NCBI GenBank assembly: GCA_030603375.1
Contig: JAUVXY010000011.1
Coordinates: forward strand, 1 to 17,187
DNA length: 17,187 nucleotides
Reading direction: 5' to 3'
From: Actinomycetes bacterium
GTDB taxonomy: Bacteria > Actinomycetota > Humimicrobiia > Humimicrobiales > Humimicrobiaceae
In this document: piece by piece, positions 7,136 to 14,806 of the stretch
Numbering within the stretch: the stretch's first letter is position 1
Layout of the letters: the number at the start of each line of letters is the position of its first letter
Made by a program: the position numbers and the translations under genes
The notes under the pieces: model-generated
What the model saw: only the letters and a program-made list of their open reading frames with translations
Database searches by the model: none
What the model was told of the DNA's origin: nothing

Positions 7136-7948
7136 TTAGCTCCAATTATGTTTATATCCATCTAGCGCCTTGTTTACATCCTTAAAAAATCTTGTGCCAA
7201 ATATTTTTCTTTTATTAAATAAGAAAACACTTTTATCAAACTTCCTGTCCAAAGAAATAAAAGCTTCTATTGGAAAATCTATAATTTTTGAAATATCTCC
7301 ACATCTTAAAAAACAAAACAATCTCTTTTTATTAATAATTATTTTCACACTGGATTTGGAAATAGAAAATTTATTCACAAGTACATCAATTAAATTTGAA
7401 ATTCTTGAAATGCTTTCCAGGCAGTAATCACTTACCACAAAAATAGTGTTGGAAATCTTAAGCACGTCAATCAACATACCGTTTATAACAGTCTGGCTAT
7501 CAGCAATAATAAATTTGTAATCCCCGCAAATACGTTCAAGCAATTCACAGATAGCACCCTTTTTTATGCCCTCGGCAATTAAAGGATCCGGTATCCCCTT
7601 TAAAACATCTAAGTTTTTATAAATATTTTTTACATATTTTTTGTATTTTTTTGGAAATTTAAGAGCAAGTTCCAGCGTTTTATCTGTTCCTATATCAAAA
7701 AGAGAGCCGAAGTCACCCGGGGAGCTATCAAGCTCTAAGAGCAACGTTTTTTCTCCAATTTTTTCAGCGCAATACATGGAAAAAGCTATGGCTATAGATG
7801 TTTTTCCAACTCCTCCTTTATTAGAAATAACAGTTATAATTAATTTTTCATCTGGTATGTTGCAGCCAGTATAAATAGTTTTAGATTTTTTACAGTTAAC
7901 GTTTGATTTGCTTTTATTTTTTATCTTTACTTTATTTTCTTTTGCCAT
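7136..7948 (-). CDS. MinD/ParA-family ATPase of the Flp pilus operon (CpaE/TadZ-like)
   Basis: A 270-residue P-loop ATPase with the complete deviant Walker A KGGVGKTS (residues 44-51), the LLLELDSSPGDFG switch region (69-81) and a Walker B-like FIIADSQT. The first 35 residues are a lysine-rich tail. In Tad loci such ATPases place the pilus machine in the cell; here it lies between cpaB and cpaF and shares their transcript (25 bp or more after cpaB, 2 bp before cpaF). ATG 7948 gives MAKENK; a TTG three codons earlier (7957) is an alternative with a weak AGG upstream. Unlike the other TadZ-like protein in this operon it keeps both signature lysines, so it is the likelier ATP hydrolyser. It could also be called a generic ParA protein. 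Confidence 0.78.
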   Translation of the reverse strand: MAKENKVKIKNKSKSNVNCKKSKTIYTGCNIPDEKLIITVISNKGGVGKTSIAIAFSMYCAEKIGEKTLLLELDSSPGDFGSLFDIGTDKTLELALKFPKKYKKYVKNIYKNLDVLKGIPDPLIAEGIKKGAICELLERICGDYKFIIADSQTVINGMLIDVLKISNTIFVVSDYCLESISRISNLIDVLVNKFSISKSSVKIIINKKRLFCFLRCGDISKIIDFPIEAFISLDRKFDKSVFLFNKRKIFGTRFFKDVNKALDGYKHNWS

Positions 7949-7982
7949 TCCAGCCAACTTGCCTGAGCACTAAATTTAAAGA

Positions 7983-8792
7983 TTATAAACTTTCAACTAC
8001 TATCTTGTATTTATTGTCCTGGGTCAATCGAGCTATGATGGACGCTTTTCTTATATCACATTTAATATAAAGACTAACTGAACTTCCGCTATTGCTTATA
8101 AGCATGTTTCCACTGCTACTGACATATTCTTCAATACCTATAACTTCTAAGTTTCTAACAATCAGCTGGCCATCTACGAGCAGTACATCCCTTGATAATT
8201 GAAAGCTATTGGCATCTAAATAATCTCTGCCTGCTTCAGTGTTTATGTTTTTATACATACTGTAGCTCCGAGCTCCGCTTGTGTTTTTATCATCAGAAAC
8301 ATTTGCAGAAGATTCAAAGTAATTCTTACCTGAACTAGCGTTATAATAGTCAATTCCTGATACATCCCGATCCTTCTCAGTAGAAACAATGGATATATGT
8401 CTGCCGACTCTTAATTCTTCAAGCACTGGCTCAGGATATTGTACATTGATAGCTATCAATATCTCTCCTTCTGCTAAATTATCTAAAATATTTTTACTTG
8501 ATTCATCAGTGAACATTACACTGGAGATATAGTCATCTTTTTTTCTATCTATATTAATTGTATTTCCAACTACTTCTTCTTTGCTCACCAAATACTCGCC
8601 CGGCAGAGAATTCTTGTAATATTATTTAAAACACAAATCGTCTTTTTCTATCTTTTCTCCGCTGCTTATTTCTCGTGCCGCAACTAATATCTCCTGCCTG
8701 TCTAAATAATTGTTTAAAAATAAATAAAAAGCTGCTCCAATAATTAGAGCTCCAAGAATTGCCAGCGCCAAATATTTCCTATAGTAATTCAT
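7983..8792 (-). pseudogene. cpaB: CpaB/RcpC Flp pilus assembly protein interrupted by an in-frame stop
   Basis: Read from ATG 8792, the frame encodes a short cytoplasmic tail, one transmembrane segment (LALAILGALIIGAAFYLFL, residues 8-26) and the start of a SAF domain (ILVAAREISSGEKIEKDDL, 35-53), then hits TAA at codon 57 (8622-8624). The same frame resumes at once and continues the SAF domain (NSLPGEYLVSKEEVVGNTI), then gives an RcpC-like periplasmic part to 7983. There is no shift of frame, so a single nonsense mutation splits a protein of about 269 residues. CpaB normally guides the secretin of the Flp pilus. The downstream part (a TTG frame from 8591) has no good start and no membrane anchor. 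It follows the TadZ-like gene by 16 bp. A sequencing error or stop read-through cannot be excluded. Confidence 0.78.
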
Positions 8793-8808
8793 CTATAACC
8801 ATCTTTCT

Positions 8809-10212
8809 TTAATCACAGGTTAATAAATCAAAAACAGTATCAGTTAAATTATCGAAGTTATTGAAACTGGAAAAATCAAAATCAGAGAAGTCTGACCTGC
8901 CTCTCAGTAGTTCTATTTCATCAAGATAGACAAATTTTTCTAAGTTAAAAAACTTTCTCATCTGATCTCTGCCAATGCTTAATCCGTTAGAATTGTCGTA
9001 TTTATTTACAACAAGTATCTTTTCTAAATCACTATAAACAAATTTATTGTTTATATTTATGAGCCTTCCAATACTTCCCAGCGTATGGTCCGATACCATT
9101 ATTAACAAATCTGCTAAATCAACTACTCCCAGCCAGAAATCATTTACATAATTGGGTAAATCAAAAATAATTAAATGGTATTTCTTCCTGGCAACATCCA
9201 CCAAACTATATATATCCTGTAACTCTACTTTTTTTGCCTGTTCATAAGTTGGTGGAGATTGTAATATGTCTAAATTGTCCCTGATATTAAAAATTGAATC
9301 ATCCATAGAATCTCTATTGTAGCCATCCATAAAATTCATTATATTGGGTGTTTTTGGAATACCAAGATAATAACCTGTGTCTCCACCCCCTTCTGAAAAA
9401 TTTAAATCGATAAGAAGCGTTTTCATTTTATTAAACATACAGCTTAAAAAGATACTAAGTACTGTACTCCCGACTCCGCCTTTAGCTTTTGTGAAAATTA
9501 TCGTCTTCTGTTTTATTGTCTTTACGTTTCCATTACCAAAGCAATTTACTGCCTCTGGCTTTAATTTACCATTACTACCATTAGTCTTGTTTTCAAGATA
9601 TTTGCAGCCAGGTAAATATTCGCTTTCGCATACACCCATCTTGCATAAATATTCCTCTGCAGAATACACTTCGCAATTGCCACCGGTGCCCTTACTTTCT
9701 TTATTAATTAAATTTCCTGGCTGATTAGTGCTCTCACTTCTGCTCAAATCAGCCTTTGCGGTAGTGCTGACAATTTTGCTTTTAGATATTTTCCCCTTTT
9801 TTAAATTGCGCCCGAAAAAATTATTTATATACTTTTTAATATCAAACTTGCGTCTATTTTTTTTTCTTTCTGCCTTACTTTTTATCTCTCTGGCCAATAT
9901 TTCTTCCAGCTCATTTTCGTTAAAAGGAAAACCCATGTCTTCACCAATGACATAAACGCCTATTTTTTTTCTTCTTGCTTTTTCTTTTATTTTTTCCAGG
10001 TTAGAAATTTTCTTGCTAATTATAATTACATCTATTTTTTCGTATTCCATTACAAAATTTACTGCAAAGTCGCTGCTTAAATTTATAAAATTGTAGTCGT
10101 TTTTTACTTTGGATAATTTTTCGAAAGTCTCTATGTCTTGATCTGCCACAATTACATTGAAGGAATTTATTTCTTTATTTACTTTGCAGTCCCCAATAAA
10201 ATTCTTATGCAT
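8809..10212 (-). CDS. tadZ: TadZ/CpaE-like protein: receiver-like domain, Cys-bearing linker, degenerate ParA ATPase
   Basis: A 467-residue first gene of the Flp pilus operon. Residues 17-105 look like an atypical receiver domain (NVIVADQDIETF, then DVIIISKKI). Residues 106-235 are a basic, low-complexity linker that carries Cys180, Cys190, Cys195 and Cys203 (C-x9-C-x4-C-x7-C). Residues 236-467 are a ParA/MinD domain with KGGVGST (244-250), in which the second signature lysine is replaced by Ser, as is common in TadZ; LLIDLNF (266-272) and LIIFDLPN (347-354) follow. TadZ/CpaE localises the pilus apparatus. The ATG at 10212 is preceded by GAGGT at a suitable distance and by a promoter at 10257-10285. 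The following cpaB lies 16 bp downstream. Family assignment is firm; the meaning of the Cys cluster is unknown. Confidence 0.78.
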   Translation of the reverse strand: MHKNFIGDCKVNKEINSFNVIVADQDIETFEKLSKVKNDYNFINLSSDFAVNFVMEYEKIDVIIISKKISNLEKIKEKARRKKIGVYVIGEDMGFPFNENELEEILAREIKSKAERKKNRRKFDIKKYINNFFGRNLKKGKISKSKIVSTTAKADLSRSESTNQPGNLINKESKGTGGNCEVYSAEEYLCKMGVCESEYLPGCKYLENKTNGSNGKLKPEAVNCFGNGNVKTIKQKTIIFTKAKGGVGSTVLSIFLSCMFNKMKTLLIDLNFSEGGGDTGYYLGIPKTPNIMNFMDGYNRDSMDDSIFNIRDNLDILQSPPTYEQAKKVELQDIYSLVDVARKKYHLIIFDLPNYVNDFWLGVVDLADLLIMVSDHTLGSIGRLININNKFVYSDLEKILVVNKYDNSNGLSIGRDQMRKFFNLEKFVYLDEIELLRGRSDFSDFDFSSFNNFDNLTDTVFDLLTCD

Positions 10213-10256
10213 TAATACCTCTACGTATCTGCATGATGATAAAGAAGCGTGAAAAT

Positions 10257-10285
10257 AGAATAAAACATAATTTATTATATGTCAA
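10257..10285 (-). promoter_or_regulatory. Sigma-70-type promoter of the Flp pilus operon
   Basis: On the minus strand a perfect -35 box TTGACA (10280-10285) is followed after 17 bp by TATTCT (10257-10262, 4 of 6 consensus). It lies about 45 bp upstream of the first gene's ATG and points into the operon. No other candidate as good is seen in this AT-rich stretch. Confidence 0.55.
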
Positions 10286-10590
10286 TACTTTGTCTATAAA
10301 TTTTATATACTTTTTTATAAACAGTTTGACCCTTACTTATTATTATAAATCTATTATAAATTTATTAAGAATACTGTTTACAAAACTTTTTATGTTGATC
10401 AAATAAGAAGGGTCTATGCTAATTTTGAGGTCCTGCGGGATTGTCCCGAAAGCTCGGAATATTCATTTCGAAATATAAGATCTGACTCCCCGAACTTGAT
10501 GATGTTGATAACAAAAATTAAATGGATCTTTCGGTTGTATCGCAATTATTGGTTGTAATGTTTAAATCACAGCCATACACGTGTCTTCTG
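10286..10590. other. Gene-free stretch between the pilus operon and the amidase gene
   Basis: About 100 bp of very AT-rich DNA (10286-10400) is followed by a small perfect hairpin CGGGA-TTG-TCCCG (10436-10448) and copy A of the DSPDWSMLIT repeat (10484-10520). No open frame of interest is present on either strand. The hairpin has no T run and is not a convincing terminator. This divergent intergenic region separates the minus-strand pilus operon from the plus-strand amidase gene. Confidence 0.5.
10484..10520 (+). repeat. Dispersed repeat, copy A (DSPDWSMLIT-type)
   Basis: Begins GACTCCCCGAACTTGATGAT and ends GTTGATAACAAAAATTA. It matches copy C (16751) at 25 of the first 30 bases, with TGATAACA identical. 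Read in the shared frame it gives DSPNLMMLIT, the most diverged of the three copies. No start or long frame surrounds it. Confidence 0.55.
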
Positions 10591-10619
10591 TTGCTATACT
10601 TATTTTGCCATGTTATATT
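10591..10619 (+). promoter_or_regulatory. Promoter of the acetamidase/formamidase gene
   Basis: TTGCTA (10591-10596, 4 of 6 consensus) and TATATT (10614-10619, 5 of 6) are separated by 17 bp. Transcription would start near 10626, leaving a leader of about 40 nt before the ATG at 10667. Confidence 0.45.
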
Positions 10620-10666
10620 GGCTGGTAAAAATAATATTTGTTGTCTATTTTAAAGAGGGAAGGGAA

Positions 10667-11626
10667 ATGATAAATATTGATAAAAAAAATTTAAGCTACG
10701 TTTTCGACTACAATAAACAACCAATAATCACTGTCTCTGAAGGTGAAAGTTTTACACTTTCAACAGAAGATAATCTTTCAGGTTTAGTAAAAACAGAGAA
10801 GGATTTGCCTCTACCCGAAAACTTAAAACCATTTAGCGAAGCAGTCCCGGTAAAGAATAATCCGTTAACAGGGCCTGTTTACATAAAAGGTGCACAAAAA
10901 GGGGATCTATTAGAGGTTGACATTAAAAAAATAAAACCAAATGATTATGGGATTTCTAATATTATACCTGAAAGCGGACTACTGCAGAATTCATTGAAAT
11001 GGCCGGAATTAAGTGTACCATATACTAAAATAATAAAGCATTTGCCTGGCGCAAGTGGCACTACCAGAGATGGTATTGGTGTTTTTAATGAAAAGGTATC
11101 TTATAAATTGGCGCCTTTTATTGGTACCATAGGAACTTGTCCGGAATTTGAGATATTATCAAGCATGACAGGGCAGTTTCCCTGTTGCGGTAATTGGGAT
11201 TGCCGTGATATTAAAGAAGGAAGTAAATTATTTTTAAACTGTTATCATGATGGAGCACTTTTATTTTTAGGAGATGTCCATGCCAGCCAAGGTGATACCG
11301 AGTTAACTTGGTCTGCAGATGAGACTAAATCAGAAGTAACTGTATGTTGTAAAATAATTAAAAACAAGACTATTCCTTATGCGCGGATTGAAAAAGAAGA
11401 TTCAATAATTCAGTTATTTGCTGATAGCCCTATGGAAGATGCCATACAAAATTCAATAGTCAATCTAATGGATTGGATAGCAGAAGAGTATGGCATTAAA
11501 CTAAGAGATCTGTATATAATGCTTTCCGTACTCCCTGATTTCAGAATAAATGTTTATCAAATGGTCAGGCATCCATTATTCAAATCTGTTGTGGGGGCAG
11601 AATTACCAAAAAAATACTTACTTTAA
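10667..11626 (+). CDS. Acetamidase/formamidase family amidohydrolase
   Basis: A 319-residue enzyme of the FmdA/AmdA family (PF03069), which hydrolyses formamide or short aliphatic amides to ammonia and the acid. Family hallmarks are NPLTGPVYIKGAQKGDLLEV (residues 62-81), the GTIGTCPE stretch, the GNWDCRDI segment (equivalent of GGNMDxxD, with the metal-binding Asp) and GALLFLGDVHASQGDTEL, the conserved GDxHxxQGDGE-like block. The frame is open back to 10610, but the ATG at 10667 has a strong ribosome binding site (GAGGGAAGGG, 10655-10664), so I use it. The gene stands alone between the pilus operon and a recombination-scarred zone, with its own promoter. Substrate cannot be told from sequence. 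It is the only clearly metabolic gene in the window. Confidence 0.9.
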   Translation: MINIDKKNLSYVFDYNKQPIITVSEGESFTLSTEDNLSGLVKTEKDLPLPENLKPFSEAVPVKNNPLTGPVYIKGAQKGDLLEVDIKKIKPNDYGISNIIPESGLLQNSLKWPELSVPYTKIIKHLPGASGTTRDGIGVFNEKVSYKLAPFIGTIGTCPEFEILSSMTGQFPCCGNWDCRDIKEGSKLFLNCYHDGALLFLGDVHASQGDTELTWSADETKSEVTVCCKIIKNKTIPYARIEKEDSIIQLFADSPMEDAIQNSIVNLMDWIAEEYGIKLRDLYIMLSVLPDFRINVYQMVRHPLFKSVVGAELPKKYLL

Positions 11627-11650
11627 TATATTATAGCCTACTTTCCGCAG

Positions 11651-11881
11651 ATTTATAGGAACTTGCTTTTGGATCACCAGTCTATAAACAGTAAAAAGTT
11701 AACGTAGCCCATGGTTATCAGATCCAAAAAACATCAGAAATTATGATACTTGAACAGGCAATACTTAAATAGTACAAAGAGGTAAAAAAATATTATATCC
11801 AGGCTTATTTTATGGCAGCCAAGTATACTGCAGCCTTACAATTAACTTAACACGCATGGTCGCAGTCTTATATAATCATCT
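11651..11881 (+). repeat. 230-bp imperfect direct repeat, copy 1 (upstream of the DUF4143 ATPase gene)
   Basis: The first 56 bp match copy 2 at 53 positions, including 34 identical bases at 11673-11706; GGTTATCAGATCC then follows in both. The middle is diverged. The end is again conserved (TAACACRCATGGTCGCA near 11848 and ATAATCATCT at 11872-11881). It fills most of the gene-free stretch 11627-11995; no open frame is seen in it. Copy 2 lies at 13241, so the two copies bracket one gene. Confidence 0.8.
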
Positions 11882-11961
11882 ATTCATCAAACCCGTCAGG
11901 ATCCTCTGCTTAAGGAGATATGCAGGTCAGCATTGTATTTCAGGTATATTCGGAAATTTAC

Positions 11962-11989
11962 TTGACTTTTTCCCAATATGGTTTAAACT
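11962..11989 (+). promoter_or_regulatory. Promoter of the DUF4143 ATPase gene, possibly leaderless
   Basis: TTGACT (11962-11967) and TAAACT (11984-11989) are 16 bp apart. The ATG at 11996 lies only 6 bp beyond the -10 box and has no Shine-Dalgarno, so transcription may start at or next to the start codon. A second promoter farther upstream cannot be excluded. Confidence 0.4.
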
Positions 11990-11995
11990 TTTATC

Positions 11996-13225
11996 ATGAA
12001 TAAAAGAACGATCTATAAAGACATTTGGGATAAGCTGCTCCCTGACAAGTCCTTAATATTGCTTGCAGGACCCCGTCAGTCCGGCAAGACTACTTTTGCC
12101 CAGGATATTGCCGCAAAGGATTTCCAGGATGTTGTCTACTTCAACTGGGATATAGATGCCGACAAGAGAAAACTTATAGCCGATCCTGTATTTTTTTCTA
12201 AAATACCAAAAAGCAGCGTTTCATCAAAACCCCTTGTTATACTTGATGAAATACACAAATACAGGGACTGGAAGAATTATCTTAAAGGTGTTTATGATCA
12301 ATTTGAAAAGGAATACAAATTTCTTGTCACCGGAAGCGGACGTCTTGAATATTCGAGAAAAGCCGGGGATTCACTTGCAGGCCGGTATCTTAAGTTCCAT
12401 ATTTTCCCCTTTACACTATCTGAGCTGGAATCACCAAAAATAGATTTTACAGATTTTTTAAAAAATCCCCTAAAAGATTTTGAAGATACCATATCCGAGA
12501 ATACAGCTGATAATTTCCGTAACCTCTGGGAACTCAGCGGATTCCCAGAACCCTTTATAAAGGGCAAAAAATCTTTCTGGTCCGCATGGTCCCAGACATA
12601 TGGACAGCAAATTGTGCGGGATGATCTGACAACATTTGCAGATATACGTAATCTTGACCTGGTAGAGACACTTTTTGCTCTTATACCTTCAAGGGTGGGG
12701 AGTCCTTTTTCAATAAATAATCTTGCACTGGATCTAAAAGTAGCTTTTGATACAGTTAAAAACTGGCTGCTGCTCTTTGATTCTTTTTATCTTACTTTCA
12801 GGATTTCTCCATGGACTAAAAAAATTTCCAGAAGCATTCTTAAAGAGAAAAAGATTTATTTGTTTAATTATCCAGTCATTGAGAATGAGGCCGCCCGTTT
12901 TGAAAACCTGGTAGCTTTGGAATTATTAAGAGCTGTTGAGATGTGGAAAGATCATGGTTGGGGAAATTTTGCTCTTAATTATCTCAGAGATAAAGACAAG
13001 CAGGAAGTAGATTTTCTTATAACAAAAGATAATAAGCCCCTGCTCATGTTGGAAGCAAAATCATCTGATGACAAGCCTTCTACAAGCATTATTAATTTCC
13101 AGGATATTTTAAATATTCCTGCAGCCCAGCTTGTAAAAAAAGATAATATTAAAAAGATTTATAAGAATAAGAATAATAATATACTGGTCGTTACTGCTCA
13201 CAGATGGCTTTCCTCGCTGCCATAG
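11996..13225 (+). CDS. AAA ATPase with C-terminal DUF4143 nuclease-like domain
   Basis: A 409-residue protein of the AAA_14/DUF4143 family, very common in anaerobes and of unsettled function. The ATPase half has Walker A GPRQSGKTT (about 26-34), Walker B LVILDEIHKY (about 79-88) and the sensor region VTGSGRLEYS followed by GDSLAGRY. The DUF4143 half ends in a PD-(D/E)XK-like fold: QEVDFLITKDNKPLLMLEAKSS shows the D, E and K expected of such a core (residues about 337-358). Length is full. It starts at the only ATG after a -35/-10 pair and has no ribosome binding site. It is bracketed by direct repeats, and its G+C content looks higher than that of its neighbours, both signs of transfer or duplication. 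DNA-targeting or toxin-related roles are speculative. Confidence 0.85.
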   Translation: MNKRTIYKDIWDKLLPDKSLILLAGPRQSGKTTFAQDIAAKDFQDVVYFNWDIDADKRKLIADPVFFSKIPKSSVSSKPLVILDEIHKYRDWKNYLKGVYDQFEKEYKFLVTGSGRLEYSRKAGDSLAGRYLKFHIFPFTLSELESPKIDFTDFLKNPLKDFEDTISENTADNFRNLWELSGFPEPFIKGKKSFWSAWSQTYGQQIVRDDLTTFADIRNLDLVETLFALIPSRVGSPFSINNLALDLKVAFDTVKNWLLLFDSFYLTFRISPWTKKISRSILKEKKIYLFNYPVIENEAARFENLVALELLRAVEMWKDHGWGNFALNYLRDKDKQEVDFLITKDNKPLLMLEAKSSDDKPSTSIINFQDILNIPAAQLVKKDNIKKIYKNKNNNILVVTAHRWLSSLP

Positions 13226-13240
13226 AATTTATTTAATTTA

Positions 13241-13470
13241 ATTTATAAGAATTTGCTTTTGAATCACCAGTCTATAAACAGTAAAAAGTTAACGTAATTA
13301 AGGTTATCAGATCCGATAAGCACCATAGATCATGACACTGAAGCAGAAAATACGCAGAGTGGAAGAATAAATAAGAAAAATACCCCGTCCAGGTCTATTT
13401 TATAACAGGCCAGTGTCCTTCAACCTTATCACTGTCCTAACACACATGGTCGCATCCTACATAATCATCT
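13241..13470 (+). repeat. 230-bp imperfect direct repeat, copy 2 (downstream of the DUF4143 ATPase gene)
   Basis: Same orientation and order of conserved blocks as copy 1 (11651-11881), starting 16 bp after the ATPase stop. The two copies are 1.59 kb apart, start to start. The gene-free stretch 13226-13528 holds nothing else that I can recognise; 13471-13528 is AT-rich. Confidence 0.8.
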
Positions 13471-13528
13471 AATGTATATGCACAAAAAGACATTTTAAAA
13501 TGGATCAAACTAGCCAGGTTAAGAATAC

Positions 13529-14467
13529 TTAAGAAATTTGACTGGAACCAGTAATATTGTCTGGAATGCCCAGCCAAAAAGGCAGAAATATTAATTTTTT
13601 ACCATCAATGGTCTTTTGCCCAATTAGATTATCAGAAAACGTTAGGGCAACCTGGGTGTTATATTTCTTAATAAAATTGAACATAGAGCGGGTTGAAGTT
13701 GTTTTTGCCAGATGGCTTTTTACCTCCACAGGAATAATTGTTTGATTCTTTTCGGCTATTAAATCAACTTCTGCCTGGGATTTTGTTCTCCAGTAATTCA
13801 GGTTGAATCCATCTTTCGTAAGTTCGCAAAATATAATATTTTCCAGAAGAGCTCCCTTATCAGTCCTATCGCTAAATTTTTGAAAACTCTGGATCACAAT
13901 ATTCCTGAAACCTGTGTCCATAAAATAGATTTTGGGGTTTTTGACCAATTCGGTCGATTTATTTTTAAAGAACGGTTGTATGCTTTTTGTAATAAATGTT
14001 TTTTCCAAAAGATTTAAATTGGTCTTTGTCTGCAAAAAATTAAAATCAGCAAGAATACCAAGGTTCTGGTAATCAATTTGAGAGCCTATCTGGAGTGCAA
14101 GTGCTTTTATCAGTTTTGTAAGTTTAAAATCTTCAGCAATTTTTAATATTTCTTTCACTTCTCTCAGAAAAAATATGCTATAAATATTTTTTAATACTTC
14201 AATTTTTTCGTTATTGTTTTTTGCTATTACAACCCTTGGATATCCTCCGTATATTCCGAATTCTTCATAGAAGAGATTTATCTTTTGAGAAATAGAGTCA
14301 CTTATATCAGGCAGGATTACTTCAGAACCGGTTATGGCCAATTTGTTTTTTTGTTGTTCTAAAATACTGTAAAGACCAGGATCTTTAAATAAAAGGAATT
14401 CTTCAAAATCAAACTGATAAAGATTTAAGATAAAAATTCTTCCCGCAAGATATTCTATGATAGACAT
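13529..14467 (-). pseudogene. Second DUF4143 ATPase gene lacking its ATPase domain
   Basis: The 312-residue frame begins at EYLAGRIFILNLYQFDFEEF (5-24), a segment that in intact family members follows the sensor region of the AAA domain, about 130-150 residues in. Walker A and B are absent. The rest is a good DUF4143 domain ending in a PD-(D/E)XK-like stretch (AEVDLIAEKNQTIIPVEVKS). The frame is open upstream to a TAA at 14513-14515, and CITPIM may be a decayed remnant of the sensor, so about 10-15 more codons of the old gene may survive. The break coincides with the start of the phosphatase remnant at 14518. It is only distantly similar to the 11996 gene and is not a duplicate of it. An expressed DUF4143-only protein is possible but I see no ribosome binding site. 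Confidence 0.7.
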
Positions 14468-14517
14468 AATGGGAGTAATGCAATAATTCTTACAAGAGCT
14501 AAAAAGGTGGAATTAAT

Positions 14518-14571
14518 ATGGAGAACAGTAAAATAGTGATCCTTCTTATAAGGCATGGAAATACTAAATGA
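14518..14571 (+). pseudogene. First 17 codons of a histidine phosphatase (phosphoglycerate mutase family) gene
   Basis: MENSKIVILLIRHGNTK carries the beta strand plus the catalytic RHG of the histidine phosphatase superfamily, exactly where that motif sits in intact proteins, then a TGA stops the frame (14569-14571). A strong ribosome binding site AAGGTGG (14504-14510) is intact. Nothing after the stop continues the family in any frame, so this is the 5' stub of a gene cut off just after its catalytic His. Confidence 0.6.
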
Positions 14572-14617
14572 CTTTGAAAACTACAGATTGAGAGTAAAAG
14601 TACTATGTTTTTAGCAT

Positions 14618-14656
14618 GACTCCCCAGACTGGTCAATACTGATAACATTATAATTA
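14618..14656 (+). repeat. Dispersed repeat, copy B (DSPDWSILIT)
   Basis: GACTCCCCAGACTGGTCAAT followed by ACTGATAACATTATAATTA. It matches copy C at 25 of 30 bases; of the five differences, three are synonymous (P, S, L), one is I/M and one D/G. The frame ends with TAA two codons after the shared peptide. It lies about 130 bp upstream of the abiE operon. Confidence 0.6.
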
Positions 14657-14689
14657 AATTAGAATAAAAAATATCATTAGAGTATATAC

Positions 14690-14727
14690 CTGGATTTTAT
14701 AGAAAAATTTTTATAGATAGAATCCAG
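14690..14727. other. AT-rich hairpin upstream of the abiE promoter
   Basis: Arms CTGGATTTTA (14690-14699) and TAGAATCCAG (14718-14727) pair at 9 of 10 positions; the 18-base spacer is itself a near-palindrome of A and T tracts. It may end transcription arriving from the left, but there is no clean T run after it. Confidence 0.35.
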
Positions 14728-14760
14728 AAAATGCTTGGCATTTGTTCAAAATTATGTTAT

Positions 14761-14777
14761 GTTCATTTATAATGAAC
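14761..14777. promoter_or_regulatory. abiE promoter/operator: palindrome over the -10 box
   Basis: GTTCATT-TAT-AATGAAC is a perfect 7-bp inverted repeat, and a consensus -10 hexamer TATAAT (14768-14773) lies inside it. A further GTTCA half-site is at 14744-14748. A weak -35 TTCAAA (14745-14750) is 17 bp upstream. AbiEi antitoxins are known to repress their own promoters through inverted repeats, so this is the probable autoregulation site. Confidence 0.6.
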
Positions 14778-14806
14778 ACTAAAATATAATGTACAGGATG
14801 AAAAAG

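Noticed and set aside
14518..14620. UGA read as tryptophan to extend the histidine phosphatase stub
   Set aside because: UGA serves as a stop elsewhere (recombinase, abiEii repeat frame, brnA), tryptophans use TGG throughout, and the sequence after the stop does not match the family.
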